From: Zarea fungicola
Lineage: Eukaryota > Ascomycota > Sordariomycetes > Hypocreales > Cordycipitaceae
Assembly (NCBI GenBank): GCA_900169235.1
Contig: FWCC01000179.1
Coordinates: 1-64,000 of the forward strand
Direction: 5' to 3'
DNA length: 64,000 nucleotides
Under the pieces are notes generated by a model. The model was not told the DNA's origin. It did not search any database and saw nothing but the letters and a program-made list of their open reading frames with translations. Below, in pieces: positions 1 through 11,526 of this stretch (positions are counted from its first letter, which is position 1; each line of letters begins with the position of its first letter). Both the position numbers and the translations under genes were made by a program.

Positions 1-1442
1 ACCAGACCATTCCGATCACTGCAATGCATTTTAGCGTTAGAGCCCTCCATCAAATTAAACAGAAAGGGATATTCGTCGCCGAAGCTTGTGTACAAAATAT
101 TGGCATGTTCTGGGAAAATATAAATTGTCGATAGTGTTATACAAGCTTGGCTGCGTTATGTGGCGTTTTATCGAGGACGGTCCGCTACCATGGCGGAGAG
201 ACGCAAACCTGGCCGCCACTCCTGCCAAGTCACAAAGGACCGGCCGGCCACCCAATGGGCAACTTGTTCAAAAAGCAGAAGTGGAACATCTTCAAATGCA
301 CAAATAAATGAAATCATGGGTTGAATTTGATCGGCATCACTCGCAAACAAGGGAAGACATGGATTTCGCGGCTGGCACTGCTAAAATCGGTAAGGCACCC
401 TTTTTACGCAGACGACTCGCCGTCAAGTCAATACGGAAAGCCTGAGTGAAAACTCAAGATCACAGTCTTAGGAATTACTATATCCTGTAACCAACAGTCG
501 CCATCACTAGGGCAAAGAGACCTCAAGGCTACACTCCAAGAGCTTGGGTTTGATACCGTCCCCATAAGCCCCTCTGCATGACCAGAAAAGGAATTATTAT
601 CTTTTACCATGTAGATGATATTGTACCTGCATTCAAAAAGGGGTTGAGAGCGAGATCCAGAGGCTCATAACCGATTTGCAAGAGATGTGTTCGAAAGAGC
701 GGCGAACTGCTGCAATTGCCGCTATATTTGGTGGGTTTTTCCAATATATTTGTGTTTATTTTCTTCTAAGCTTATTATGCAAATGGTACTGATCATTTGT
801 TTATTTGTAATGAAAGCTATCGGCTGGGGTTTATCCGAGTTGTCGAAAATTAGAGGGGTTCGTGGTGCGCAGGGCTCGCGGCTACGGAGTGCGAGCTCCG
901 ACTGTGTCGGTGGTCGGAAGTCTATTGTAGCGAATACAACCATACCAAGGACTGACTTTATTCGGACACCGATACAATAACTCGGAATTCATTCTTCTTG
1001 GGCCACTGGTGTCTGCGTTCTGATAATCCTGACACAAGCATCAGCCACGACAAAATGTTTCGCGCTGTGGCACATTGTACATTTCGGCAAAATGAAAAAG
1101 CCTAGCCCATGTTGGACCTCTAAAATACGTTATAGACCTAGCTGGAACATTTCAAAATACAGCACTGCGTCATACTGTTGAACATATTTGCGTCATGTTA
1201 AAAACGGCAGGGAGGTAGCTGACAGAAATTGTCGTCCATTCCTTGAAGTCTTTATGCTCTGTTGAATAAAGAGAAGCCTGATTATAGTCAATTCCGTTGA
1301 ATAAATAATCTCTGAAGCATGTTCCCATATCATGTCAAAGTTAAGAAACCCAACTGCCTCCAATTTGTGCCGGCAAAAAGCCCCAGTGTTGCATGAAAAA
1401 GCATTTTCCCACGAAACAGTAACTGCAAATGCAAGCAGCCCC
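1..1442. other. Intergenic region, no gene seen
   Basis: No open frame with coding character, tRNA fold or repeat is visible. All frames on both strands are short and broken. The right part would be the 3' flank of the minus-strand gene ending at 1443. Confidence 0.6.
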
Positions 1443-2483
1443 TTACTCCGTTACAACTCCGCAAACCACGATAAGAAGAAGTAGGAAAATTAATATTCCC
1501 AGGGCTATCTTTGCATTATGAGGTGGCAGCGTATGAAAGAAACATGCTTGCGGCATTGCCAGAATAGCCGCCGGCGGGGCAACTGCGAGAAACAAAAGAG
1601 GTCAGCGTGCAAGGCCAGTGGTACACAGAAGGAGAACCAAGAAAAAAAGTGACTTCAGTATACTTACAGGTTTTGGTTAGGAAAAATACAACAATGGCAA
1701 CCACAAAAGACGCAATACTGAGCGCTTTTATATGTTCCTTGTTAGTTTAACGGGCCACGGCGTATTGCATACCGAAGAAAGTAGGGGAGCACAAGATAGT
1801 CGCAGCTTACCTCGCCAAATGAGAAATTCTTTTGTTTCTTGCCATTCCTGGATAATCTTCTGATCGTTCAACTCCTGCTCCATCTGCAGGTCTTCCTGTA
1901 CCGCCCAGTGTAGATGGGGCCCCCGGATCTTGCCAAAGTCTTCCGTAAACTTTTCCGCCGACAGTCCGCGCAGGCTGTGACCGCGTCCCAGATTCCATTT
2001 TGTCGCCATTTTATTTGCAGACTCGAACTCAACGTTATGATGGACCATGAGCGTAGACATAAGGTACTTTTGCACCGTGCGGACGGAGGCACAGCGGCTG
2101 GGCAGGACTGGCGTCTTGATGGTCCGTCTCTGCGGTATGACAGTAGCTGTCACAGCCTCCGGCTCGGTCTCGCTATATATGAGGACAACGCTGGATTCGT
2201 CGAATTCGGATGCTTCGACTTGCACACCGGAGAGGGGCAGGGACTCAAACAGGATGCCTTGCTCTTCTGCACTGATCCGCATTCTGTGAGGGGAGCTTTT
2301 GTTTCTTTCTTTGTGTTTGACGAACAGTGATGATGAGGAAGCGATGAAAATGATCTGTAAAAAAGAAAATTTGCCGGAGGAAGAAAAAAAATCTGTTGTG
2401 CAGTGGCGTGGTGTTGCGGCAGCAAACCTTGTGCCTGCCACTTTCGAAGTTGGCACTGGCGGCGGCGGCCGGGCGTTTGCCAT
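1443..2483 (-). CDS. Hypothetical protein with two C-terminal membrane helices (4 exons)
   Basis: Unrecognised family. Predicted exons are 2428-2483, 1811-2283, 1668-1724 and 1443-1582. Reading phase is consistent at every junction and gives 241 aa. The start is the ATG at 2483, followed by a proline-rich N-terminus. Exon 2 encodes a soluble, mildly acidic region of about 157 residues with no motif I know. The short exon 3 encodes a hydrophobic helix (about residues 178-193), and exon 4 ends in a second helix of leucines, isoleucines and valines just before the stop. The two helices sit about 25 residues apart, which suggests a hairpin or two-pass anchor with most of the protein on one side. 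Donors are GTTTGC, GTAAGC and GTAAGT. A CTAAC branch point precedes the third exon, whose acceptor is a weaker AAAG. If intron 2 is retained, translation stops at 1728 and the helices are lost. The gene is divergent from the BolA gene. Confidence 0.62.
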
Positions 2484-3034
2484 ATGGCACCTGCAGGATA
2501 CAAGCCACCAGCAAATGATGCGCAGACAGAAATTCGCCGTTTTGCCTTGGGGAGTGTGCGATGCTTCTTGTGAATATTGTTTTCAGTTTGGCAGTGCTTC
2601 TGCAAGCTAGGAGAAGGGGGGTGATCTGGGCACGCTCATCCAAACGCTCACATCTGCTGGTTGCGGCTTTCAACCACCTTCTCGAGCATACACAGTATTC
2701 TTGTGCTTTGAGTCCATTCTCAAGCTATTTTAATTCCTGAAAACACATGTAAATATTAACAGTGAAAAACAAACTTGTGAGACAGTCAGCAAATACATCT
2801 CAAGTGACATTCAAGACCTGTCAGAAACCCCCCTCCCTTGATGCCCCGCGGTAGCATCACCCCCACCACACCACATGCAGAATGCCGCCTCCCGCGACCG
2901 GGCAGCCAAAAACCAATTACGACATACCCAGCATCTAATCAATCGCATCACTTCCCTCACGCCACACACGCACACTCGCACACAAACGGGAACCTGCATA
3001 CTCACACAGCACATACACATACACACACAACAAC
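2484..3034. promoter_or_regulatory. Divergent promoter region with a CA-rich leader
   Basis: About 550 bp separate two divergent start codons. The last 90 bp before the BolA start are rich in CA dinucleotides (about 2940-3033), a composition often seen in fungal 5' leaders. No TATA box or named factor site is convincing. Confidence 0.45.
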
Positions 3035-3489
3035 ATGTCTCAAATAACAGACGCCCACATGCGCGAGCTCATCACCCAGCGCCTCGCCGCCGTCCACGTC
3101 GAGGTAGCCGACATGTCTGGTACGTCTTTCACCCCACCATGACAAATACAAGAAAAATCGCCCTCTTCCCTTTCATCACAAAAGCACAATTGCTCCCCTG
3201 TTCCCCTGTAAAGTTCTCACGGTTAAACATAAATCATGTACTAACTCTTACCCCCGTAGGCGGCTGCGGTCAGGCCTTCACATCCCTCATCGTCTCCCCC
3301 CAGTTTCAGGGCCTCAACTCGCTCAAGCGCCATCGCCTCGTCAACGCCGCCCTCAAGGAGGAAATCGCCGCCATCCACGCCTGGACGGCCAAGTGCCAGA
3401 CCCCCGACGAGTGGGAGCGCACCCGGGCCACGGCCGCGCCGCCGACGGACGGCACCGTCGCGGGGCAGGTGGAGGGGACGTCGCAGTGA
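3035..3489 (+). CDS. BOL2: BolA-like protein, BOLA2/Fra2 type
   Basis: Two exons, 3035-3119 and 3260-3489, joined in phase, give 104 aa. The family fold is a small BolA domain. The sequence has the hallmark C-G-x-x-F-x-x-x-I-V-S-P-x-F pattern and the helix H-R-L-V-N-A-A-L-K-E-E-I, followed by I-H-A-W and T-P-D-E-W. The Cys near the loop and the His of the HRLVN motif are the usual [2Fe-2S] ligands shared with a monothiol glutaredoxin. The short length and absence of a mitochondrial presequence fit the cytosolic BOLA2/Fra2 type, which works with Grx3/4 in iron sensing and Fe-S trafficking, rather than mitochondrial BOL1 or BOL3. The donor is GTACGT and the acceptor CCGTAG. The tail after the domain is alanine- and threonine-rich and probably disordered. 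Confidence 0.88.
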
Positions 3490-3800
3490 GGGGCTCACGT
3501 CTCTGTAGGGGAGGAGTTGACCGAGGATGAGATGGCACTATATCAGTAAACCCCATCAGAGGGAAACAAACATAACATAAAAAAACGGACATGATACCTT
3601 GATGATTTTATTTTATTTACAGAGTACGGACTAGAATGGTCAGACGGTGGTGTTGTCCTGCATGGACAGGCCAGTCTTATTTTTGATATATTAAAAATTT
3701 CAATTCTTTTTTTTAAATAGAGAAAAAAAATAACATAAAATCCTCCCACTCTCAACATAAACTATAGCACCCTGTTTTCCTTTCTTTTAAAAAAAAAATC

Positions 3801-6329
3801 TTACAGCAATCCCAAGAGGTCGTCACTGGCTCCTTGCTGCTGCTGCTGCTGCTGCTGCGGTTGCGACGAGCCATCGCCCTGCGTATTCTGCAACTGCATA
3901 GCCGCTGGCAGCGGAGCACTGCTCGGTGCACCAAAGTTCATCCCCTCAAATCCATTCATCAAGTCATTCATGCCACTGCCTCCACCAGACATGGCGCCCG
4001 TGTTGGCCGCCGATGCCGGCGCCGGCGCATCAAACATGCTCATCATATCCGCCATGCCTCCAGAGGTGGCAGAGGGGCTGGCCACGCGATCCGGCGTGTC
4101 CGATGAGCCGCCGTGTTCCGCCGAGGCGGGCGCCGCACCGTCAAAGTCGATGTCCAGCAGATTCTCAATGTTGCTCTGCGCGTTGCCGCCTTGGGACGCC
4201 GCCGCGACAGCCGCCGCAATCGGGTTCTCGGCTGCGTCTTGGCGCTGCTCCTGAATAGCCGCCCGCTGGATCTCGTCGGCACCGAAGCGGCCCTTGCCAA
4301 CAAACGACTCTGGCGGCTTGTGGTAGACAGACGCCAGCGTCGACAGCTCCATCAGCAGCTGCTCGAGGAGCGCATGCGGCAGGCTCGTCATGGTTGTTGT
4401 GATGGTGGGCTTCTGCGACAGCACAATGTTCTAACCAGGGTGTTAATCTTATGCAAATGAGTTGGTGTTTTCACGTGTTCACGCACCTTGGCGACTTCCA
4501 AATCGCCAGAGAGCAAACGCCAATAGACGTAGGCTCTGTCGCGGATATCCGGGTTGTCATTCTCCACAGTAGCAGACTGAAGTACTTTTTGTACCAGGTT
4601 CTGGCCACTGCTGGGCTTCTTCAAAAACAGCTTGACAACGGCCGTCAATATTTGCAGTTGTGTCTGAACGCATTAGTTGATCAATTCATTCGCTGTAACG
4701 CACCAAGACCACCTTACCTGGGTGAATTCTTCCATGAACCCCTCGACAAAGCCCTCCAGGATCTCATCCGCATTGCTAATTTTTTCAGCATACTCGCCCA
4801 CGATCCAAATAAGCGATGCACGGGCCTCGGGCTCATCCAACTCATCAATATGCTTGCAGAGCGAGGGAATCACACCCTCATATCCAGGGTACTTGCGCAG
4901 GATATCCTTGATGACAACGACGCATTCTTGCACGACATAGTTTACCTTTGTCGAGATGAGGTCCTCCAGCGCCTCGACGCACTTGGCGCTCGCATTCTCA
5001 ATCTTGATTGCGACCTGGCCGATGGCCTTGACGGCCCTACGCACAAAGTCCATGTCCACCTCCAGCGCGTACTCCTTGAGCTCCGACAGCAGCTGGTCAA
5101 AGTTTTTCTCGTTTGCTATTCTGACCATGATTTCGAGCTTTTGCATCTTGACATACGGGGGATCGTTGTATTTGCAAAAGAAGACGCGCATCTCTTTGCT
5201 GAGGATATCTGGCTTGGCCTGGAGCAAAAGGTCAATGTTTCTCAGGGCAACGTATTGGACTTCGGGCGCCGATGCAACAAGAGTGACTGTTGCATACAGT
5301 AATTAGTGCATGTTGGAAAAAAAAAGAAAGTCAACGTTTCCTCACCTAGTGGAGGCGCCATTTTCTTCAGGTAGGAAGCCACCAGCTCGGAGTTTATCGA
5401 GCGCATGTGCGTAAAGACGACTTTGATCGCGGCGAGCACGACACTGGGGTTGACATGCTGAAACTGCGGCGCAACCCTCTCGCAAATGTGCTCCGACTCC
5501 TTGACGTCCGCGGCCGTGTACGCCGCCAGCGTGCTCAGAATGGTCACACGGCCCCATTCCGTGCACTCGTTGAGGGCGAGCATCAGCTTCTTCAGCGTCA
5601 CGGGTGTGATGACGAGCGCGCTGGTCTCGGGCGCCGTCTCGGCAATCTCGGCGAGCGCCTGGACCGAGTTGGCGACAACCATGGGGTTGGAGTCGCCAAT
5701 CAGCTCCTGCAGCGTCTCCAGGAACCCGTTTTCGATGCACATGGTCGGATTGAGGTCAAAGAGCTTGGCCACGCAAATGGCAGCCGTCTTGCGCACGTAC
5801 GGCGACTCGTCTCGTAATGTTTTCCGTAGCGGCTCCTCCATATAGTCGACCATTTTGTCGACCCTAATACAGCCCATTGTTCGGATGGCGAGCGCTCTGA
5901 CTAAGGGGTTTGGATCTTCAGAGTCTTGTACGAATGTGTTGACGGCGAGAATACACAGGTCGGGGTGCGATTTGGCGTAGTTCCTGCAATTTGTCGGTCA
6001 GAGTTGTTTGTCAAAGGAGAGCCCAGCCGTCGATGGAACTGCACAGCAACCCGTACAAACGACCCAGTCCTCATAACATAAATCAGTACTCCAACTCACA
6101 TTAGATATAGGTAGACGAGTTTCTTCTGATCCAAGTCTCCAGTGGCGATATTCTTGAGCACATCGGGAAAGAGGGCAGACACATCCTTGCCCAGCGTCAT
6201 GGCCATGATGGTCTTTTGGATAGATTCTTTACGCTCGTAGGCATACTGTGAGACGAGACCAGCCCGCAGCTCAAACGTTTCTCCCTTTCGAGGGGCCGCA
6301 AAGGCGCCCCGAATGCGGTTTACCGCCAT
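3801..6329 (-). CDS. APL2: AP-1 complex subunit beta (beta-adaptin, earless)
   Basis: Five exons (6100-6329, 5346-5983, 4718-5286, 4487-4663, 3801-4430), all in phase, give 747 aa. The start M-A-V-N-R-I-R-G at 6329 is preferred over in-frame upstream codons because it matches conserved fungal beta-adaptins. Residues 10-570 form the alpha-solenoid trunk of HEAT/ARM-like repeats (for example [25 protein letters not shown]). The last 170 residues are a flexible hinge rich in Ala, Ser, Gly and Met, with a polyglutamine tract, ending in D-D-L-L-G-L-L, a clathrin-box-like motif. There is no C-terminal ear domain, as in other fungal AP-1 beta chains. The role is clathrin-adaptor trafficking between the trans-Golgi network and endosomes, with gamma, mu and sigma partners. 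AP-2 beta is the alternative; trunk similarity and the earless tail favour AP-1. Confidence 0.9.
3835..3858 (+). repeat. (TGC)8 microsatellite coding for polyglutamine
   Basis: Eight perfect TGC units on the plus strand read as CAG/glutamine on the minus strand, inside the hinge of the AP-1 beta gene just before its clathrin-box-like end. Such tracts commonly vary in length between strains. Confidence 0.9.
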
Positions 6330-6800
6330 GGTTGCGATGCTCGGCGACAAGGAGGGGCAGAGAGCAAAGGACGGCGAGAGTCGGTGGAGGACGGTAAGCG
6401 GTCGAGAATCGGCACCAGGAAATCCCAGCGAGCGAGATGCACGCCAGCTATCGAATTGAATATGTCGTCAACGGTGCGCAGATATGGATTGCAGTCAGAT
6501 ACGCAGTTGTGATAGCTGCCTCCCGCAACACGTGTACCTTGGATGATCAAGGTCCAGGTAGCAGCTTTTGGAGGGCCAGCCGGTTCGTCAGTTGACAGCC
6601 AGTGGAGGCCAGCGAGAGTGGCGCTATCTGACGCCCCTAGACTTGGCCTTTGCTTGGTGGAGCGCCCCCATGCCAACAGGGGACTTTTATTAGCACTGGC
6701 CAGCTTAGTCACGCTCCTCACAGTGACATCTCTTCCAAACATTAATTCAAGGGTGCTCACAAAGCCTCGCAAAAAGGCTTCGTTGCCTTGTATTGTGATC
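6330..6800. promoter_or_regulatory. Divergent promoter between AP-1 beta and the 52-aa protein gene
   Basis: A 471 bp stretch lies between two outward-facing start codons and presumably carries both promoters. Plus-strand open frames here are shadows with no ATG-led coding character. Confidence 0.45.
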
Positions 6801-7068
6801 ATGGTATGTATCTCTAGTTTCTGTTAATTAAGGCTCATCTCTGATACCGCCACAGGCCAACTTTCCCAACCTGCGACGACTCTTTATCGAGTCTCGCACC
6901 GACGACGAGGAGCGTGACATTTCACGAAAGGCAGTCAGTGACTATTGCACGGTTTAAATGTCAAAATTATTATTATTAACCTTTTTCTAGTTTTATAATG
7001 CGGTGTTGTTCATGGGCTCCGTCGCCGTCTTCAGCCTGATTGCGCAGAAGCTGAATGCTGGCAAATGA
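6801..7068 (+). CDS. 52-aa single-helix membrane microprotein (3 exons)
   Basis: Too short for ordinary ORF calling. Exons are 6801-6803 (the ATG alone), 6856-6933 and 6991-7068. The donor directly after ATG is GTATGT with a CACAG acceptor; the second donor is GTCAGT with a TTAAC-like branch point and a TTTCTAG acceptor. Phase is zero throughout, giving 52 aa. The first half is charged (L-R-R-L-F-I-E-S-R-T-D-D-E-E-R-D). The second half holds one hydrophobic helix (about residues 30-45, A-V-L-F-M-G-S-V-A-V-F-S-L-I-A) followed by a basic end. This layout resembles small mitochondrial or ER membrane subunits of the TOM or respiratory-complex kind, but I cannot assign it. It is convergent with DNA ligase I, with about 100 bp between the stop codons. 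Confidence 0.6.
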
Positions 7069-7168
7069 CGACTCGCTAGAGCAGACAACAGTCTGCGAAT
7101 GGTTAATAATGTACAATATTCATTTAATTACTCTAGATTTTTATATTCATGAATCATCCAAAAATTGT

Positions 7169-9816
7169 CTAATAACCCTCATCATCCTCTTCCGCCGGCT
7201 TATTGCCACCACCAGCAGCCGCCGACGCCTCTTGCTTCCGCCACAGACCTGCCAGAAACTCATTCGTGCTCGCCTCCTCGATGCTCTTGTCATCTCTCTT
7301 CTTCAGAAATCGTGGAAACCGAAGACTCAGTCCTCTCTCATCACTGACAAGACCAATTGCTGCCGTGTATGTTGGACTGAGTGTAATGTCGGCAAATGCC
7401 ATTTCCCACACCTCCTGCGGCTCAAACCACACATCAGGCATTGGACCTGAATACTCAATAAAGCTGGGCATTTGCTGTCGTGTATTGTTTGGCTCTCCCG
7501 TTTCGGAGCCATCGTCGTAGAACGCCTTATTCGCCTTATAAAACACGTCGGTAAATCCCGAGATGCATTTGCATACAGCTTCTAGCGAACCCGACTCTTC
7601 GTTGCGCACGGCTAATAAAATCGGCGACCACCACTTTGCCTTTCGACCCTGTCCATGCCAGCCCGCAACTGGTATCAGATCCAACGTGTCAAAGCTGGCG
7701 CTGTAGTCCTTTTTGACCTTTAGCCAGGAATCCAGTCGCTTATCGGGCTCATAGGTTGCAAGCAGCGCTTTGCGTCTTGATCGCTTTTTCATCGGCTCCT
7801 CTGCATCTCCGCCATCTGCCTTTTTTGTTGCTTTCCCTTTGGATTTGGCCTTTGGAGCTGCCAACTTGGCAGAGTCCTCGATTCCCTCTTCACCATCCCC
7901 TCCTGTGTATGTGACGTCCGGGAGGTTGTCCAGAATTTTCACCATGATACCTTCGCATTTGCTTTCCGTAGCAGACTTGAAGAAATCTAGCACAGTCTCG
8001 GATTCGGCAGACGTGGCATCCAAGCTTTTGACCCAGGTAAATTTGTTCGGCACCTCTGTAAAAAGAGACCGGAGCAGCTCACGCCGTTCTCGGAATGAGC
8101 GATTGAGCAGGGACTGCCCGTTCAGAAACATCAAATCAAAGGAAAATAGGCAGACTTGTATAGTGATGCTGCCAATCTCAACATCCTTGCGAGCGCGGTT
8201 CGTCAGTGTCTGGAAATTCTTGAGCTCGCCGGTGCTACTGTCCACGGCCACAACCTCGCCTTCCATGATGAAGCTGGACACGCCATCCCCTCTGATTTTC
8301 GGCACGAGCTCCACCAGGTCGGGATACTTGTCCGTCATCAGCTCCAAATGCCGGGAGAAGATGGAAACCTTGCCATTGCTGTCACAGTGTACCTGCGCGC
8401 GCTGGCCGTCGTACTTGTACTCGCAGGTGAAATCGCGGCCTTGGAGCTTTGTGAGCATATCTGACAAATCTCTCGTGATACTTCCAAGCATAGGCCGAAG
8501 CGGGATATGAAGCGTCAGGCCGCATCGGATCAATAGCTCCTCGCAGACGCCAATCTCTAGTAGAGCAGGAATCAAATCGTTATAGTTTGGACGCTTTGCA
8601 AAGCAGGCCTTGACCGTCTCCTCAGCCTTTGCCCAGACCTCGGCTAGCTCTTCCTTTTTCAGTTTGGCCAGGGTCGGAATGTTGCGGGTTTCGAATTCTG
8701 CATTTGCGGGCTTGGAGAGAAGAAATGCTCTGGACAGTGCAATAAGCATGGTTGTTTTCACGGCTCCAATGCGGAGGTGCTGGCAGAGCGTGCGCACAAT
8801 AAAGCGGCTCTCCTCGCCACCGCGTGCATCTTGGAGAAGGCGATCAACAATACGCTGCTTCACCTCGTTGCTGCCTTGCCCCTGAGTGGCGGCGATCTTC
8901 ACAAGAGACTGATAGACACTTTTAATTGACAGTGGCTTTGGTTTGCGCAGCGTAAAGCTTTGCTTCTTCTTCGCCTCAAAAGCCACATCGCCCGCGTCGC
9001 CGTACTTGTCGTAGAGCGTTTTAAGTGAGCGATTATCCAGGCCGCAAACTTGCTTCAGCGCTTTGGAAATGGCAGAGCCACCGAGACCTAGCTCCAATGA
9101 TATGTATGCTGGTGAAATGGAATTGGTCGCAAGCCATACCTACACAATTAGCCAGTGTGATATAATGCTGAACCAGCTGTACATACCGCTGGTAGTAGAC
9201 TCTCCGGGTCTCCTTCAATCAACAGCCGTAAGCAATTGACCAGTGTGTCAACGATTTTGATGCGGCTCGCTGTCCCGCTCACGAGGACAAAGCATCGAGT
9301 CAGAAGTGCATACGAAGCATTGCCGCCGTCCTTTGACCAGTGCTCCTTCAGCGGGCCGATGTACTCGGAGGGCACAAATGTGAGTGGCGGTTCATCAAGC
9401 GGGATAGATGTCGTAATATTGTCTTCGTCCATTCCTGCAGATTGCAGTGCAAGTGTCTTCGTCCCTCCAAATATGGTTGATAGGGCCGGCTGCTCAGACA
9501 CCTCGACCCTCAATTTCTCCACGGGAACTGGCTCTCCAATTTGATCTGGGTCACTTTTTGTAGACGGTGTCGTATCCGTCACTGGTTGGCTATCCATTTC
9601 AGCCGCCTCCAGATCCCATTCTGCCTGCAGCTTGCGAGCGAGCTCCTCGTCCGTTAAGGGAGCATTGTCCACCTCAGCAGCGGAGGTCTCTGGGCGGCTT
9701 GAAGAGCCGTCTCCGTTTTTTTTCTGTTTGGAAAAGAAATATTCTAGCCCTTTGGATTGAGTTTTCTCGTTTTTGATGCCATTATTTAGCTTTCTCTTCT
9801 TTGCAGGACTCGACAT
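7169..9816 (-). CDS. CDC9: DNA ligase I, ATP-dependent
   Basis: Two exons, 9187-9816 and 7169-9139 (intron GTATGT...TGTGTAG), give 866 aa. It seals nicks between Okazaki fragments and in excision repair. The N-terminus is disordered, with a basic nuclear-localisation stretch (K-K-R-K at 6-9), a PIP-like G-L-E-Y-F-F around 23-28, and a ubiquitin-interacting-like helix (L-T-D-E-E-L-A-R-K-L-Q, about 54-64). Residues 200-400 form the DNA-binding domain. The adenylation motif E-Y-K-Y-D-G-Q-R puts the catalytic lysine near residue 452. Downstream come F-I-M-E-G-E-V-V-A, E-G-I-M-V-K and the OB-fold segment with W-L-K-V-K-K-D-Y. A lysine- and alanine-rich insertion lies between the last two motifs. 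The start at 9816 (M-S-S-P-A-K-K-R-K) is the first ATG; the GTG upstream is ignored. Confidence 0.95.
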
Positions 9817-10595
9817 GTTCACGGTCGGAACTCCACCGGGCTGGCACAGGCTTCTAGAGTAGTGAAGTGGCAGAACGGCACCTCACATGGCTACAGATAT
9901 GCCACATTTATAATGAACCTAATTAAGAGGCTGGTTTCACGCCATCTTCTGTTTGACGCGGTCGTTGCACTTCAATAACACGGCTGGGTGGCAACGAATG
10001 CCAAACAGAGGTTGACCTTCAGTAGGGTGGAGCTTAGTCAGCAGACACTGCGAATCTCGAGTGCATCTACTTCCGTACCAGAAAATAAGTCCTCACAAGA
10101 ACAGACACTTGTTAATTCAATACGGTACATTTATTAACTTCCTCAATGGATCCAAAAAGCGATTTATTTGGTCAACCTCTTCCTCGTCAGCCAAAACTCT
10201 TGTTCTTGAACAGCCAGAAGTTTCCGAGCCAGGCTAACATCTTTCTACCTCGGTAAGATGAATTTGTCAGATATACGGTATACTAATTCCGTGTGTATCT
10301 GAGATCAATGCACTACTTTCTCTTTACATGCAATCATTTTTATCTATACTTCTTGGAAGGTCCAAATACTCGCCAATAGCTGGTTGGCTAGTCTTAGAGG
10401 CCCATCATTGTAGTGCACGTGATCACAGCTCTACCTAGCGCGCCTAGCTTCGGTAGGCTAAACCCTTTTGGGCCGCCCACAGCAACTCCTCTCCCACAAT
10501 CCCATTCGAATTCTTTCGACCAAATGCCCCACCATATCTTTTCTCGTCGACATCTCTCCTTTTGCTCGAGTCCATTCCCGACCATCACAGCCAAG
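9817..10595. promoter_or_regulatory. Divergent promoter region of DNA ligase I and eIF3k
   Basis: 779 bp lie between divergent starts. The eIF3k-proximal 170 bp are pyrimidine-rich (CTCC, TCTCTCC), typical of highly expressed fungal translation genes. An in-frame upstream ATG for eIF3k lies at 10524. Nothing else coding was seen. Confidence 0.5.
9956..9960 (+). promoter_or_regulatory. ACGCG core (MCB-like) upstream of DNA ligase I
   Basis: The core ACGCG lies about 140 bp upstream of the ligase start codon. In fungi the MBF complex binds ACGCGT/ACGCG boxes of S-phase genes, including ligase I. A 5-bp match is weak on its own. The MSH2 upstream region here has the full ACGCGT. Confidence 0.3.
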
Positions 10596-11526
10596 ATGAA
10601 CGGCGAAGATCCGCCCGAGAGGCCCGACTACGTGTCGAACATTATCAGTGGCCTCGAGCGTTACAACCCTGAGGCGGTTGGCACCCTGGAGAACTACCTC
10701 ACGGAGCAGTGCGAGCAAAACTATACCGACTGCAATGCCAACCGTACACTGCTGAAATTGTGAGTGCTTTTCTTGTTCTTTTGCCTGCAGTTTGCATCAT
10801 ATTTTACCCCTATCATGTTCAATGATGACTATTGTAAACGTTTCCTATTATACTGAGTCTTGACGGGTCATCAGCCCAGTCCTGTATGACGTAAAGTTTT
10901 AGTGTTGTCTGATATCACAACTACTTCTTCTGTCTTTGCATCCTCTTGTCTCGCGTCCTCTTTCCACGCTAACATGCTATGATGTCTCAAGGTACCAGCT
11001 CAACCCCGACCGCATGAAGGATGAAGTCGTCACAAACATCCTCGTCAAGGCCATGACGCAATTCCCGTCGCCGCAGTTCTCCCTAGCCCTGCACCTGATC
11101 AACCCCTCGGCCGCCGCCACGGGCGAGCTGGCCGAGGCCCTGGTCAAGCTGCGCTCCCTCAACGGCCAGCTCGAGGGCGCTCAGTACGCCGACTTCTGGG
11201 CTGACCTGGACGGCGACGATCTGTGCGCCGACCTCATCGCCGACATCACCGGCTTCGAGGACGACGTCCGCCAGAAAATTGCCGAGCTCGTCTCCCAGGC
11301 TTTCCGCGAGGTCGACGTCTCCCACCTCGAGGGCTGGCTCGGTCTCAACAAGGACAAGACGGCCAAGTTCATCACCGAGACGGTCGGCTGGACCATCGAC
11401 GGCGAGGGCAAGATCCAGGTCCCTGCCAACCCTGACAACGAGGCCAAGAAGGCTGAGATTAGAGAAGATGTCAGCATTGAGCAGTTCTCGCGGGTCATTC
11501 GACGCACCTGGGAGGAGACTGTATAG
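10596..11526 (+). CDS. Translation initiation factor eIF3 subunit K
   Basis: Two exons, 10596-10759 and 10992-11526, give 232 aa. The protein begins M-N-G-E-D-P-P-E-R-P-D-Y-V, typical of filamentous-fungal eIF3k. The N-terminal helical repeats include N-P-E-A-V-G-T-L-E-N-Y. The C-terminal half carries the winged-helix/PCI-like (CSN8/PSMD8/EIF3K) domain, with L-E-G-W-L-G-L and the conserved end F-S-R-V-I-R-R-T-W-E-E. eIF3k is a peripheral subunit of the eIF3 scaffold on the 40S ribosome and is absent from budding yeast, so its presence fits a filamentous fungus. The 232-bp intron has a GTGAGT donor and a TCAAG acceptor. An in-frame ATG at 10524 would add 24 residues, but family conservation supports 10596. 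Confidence 0.93.
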
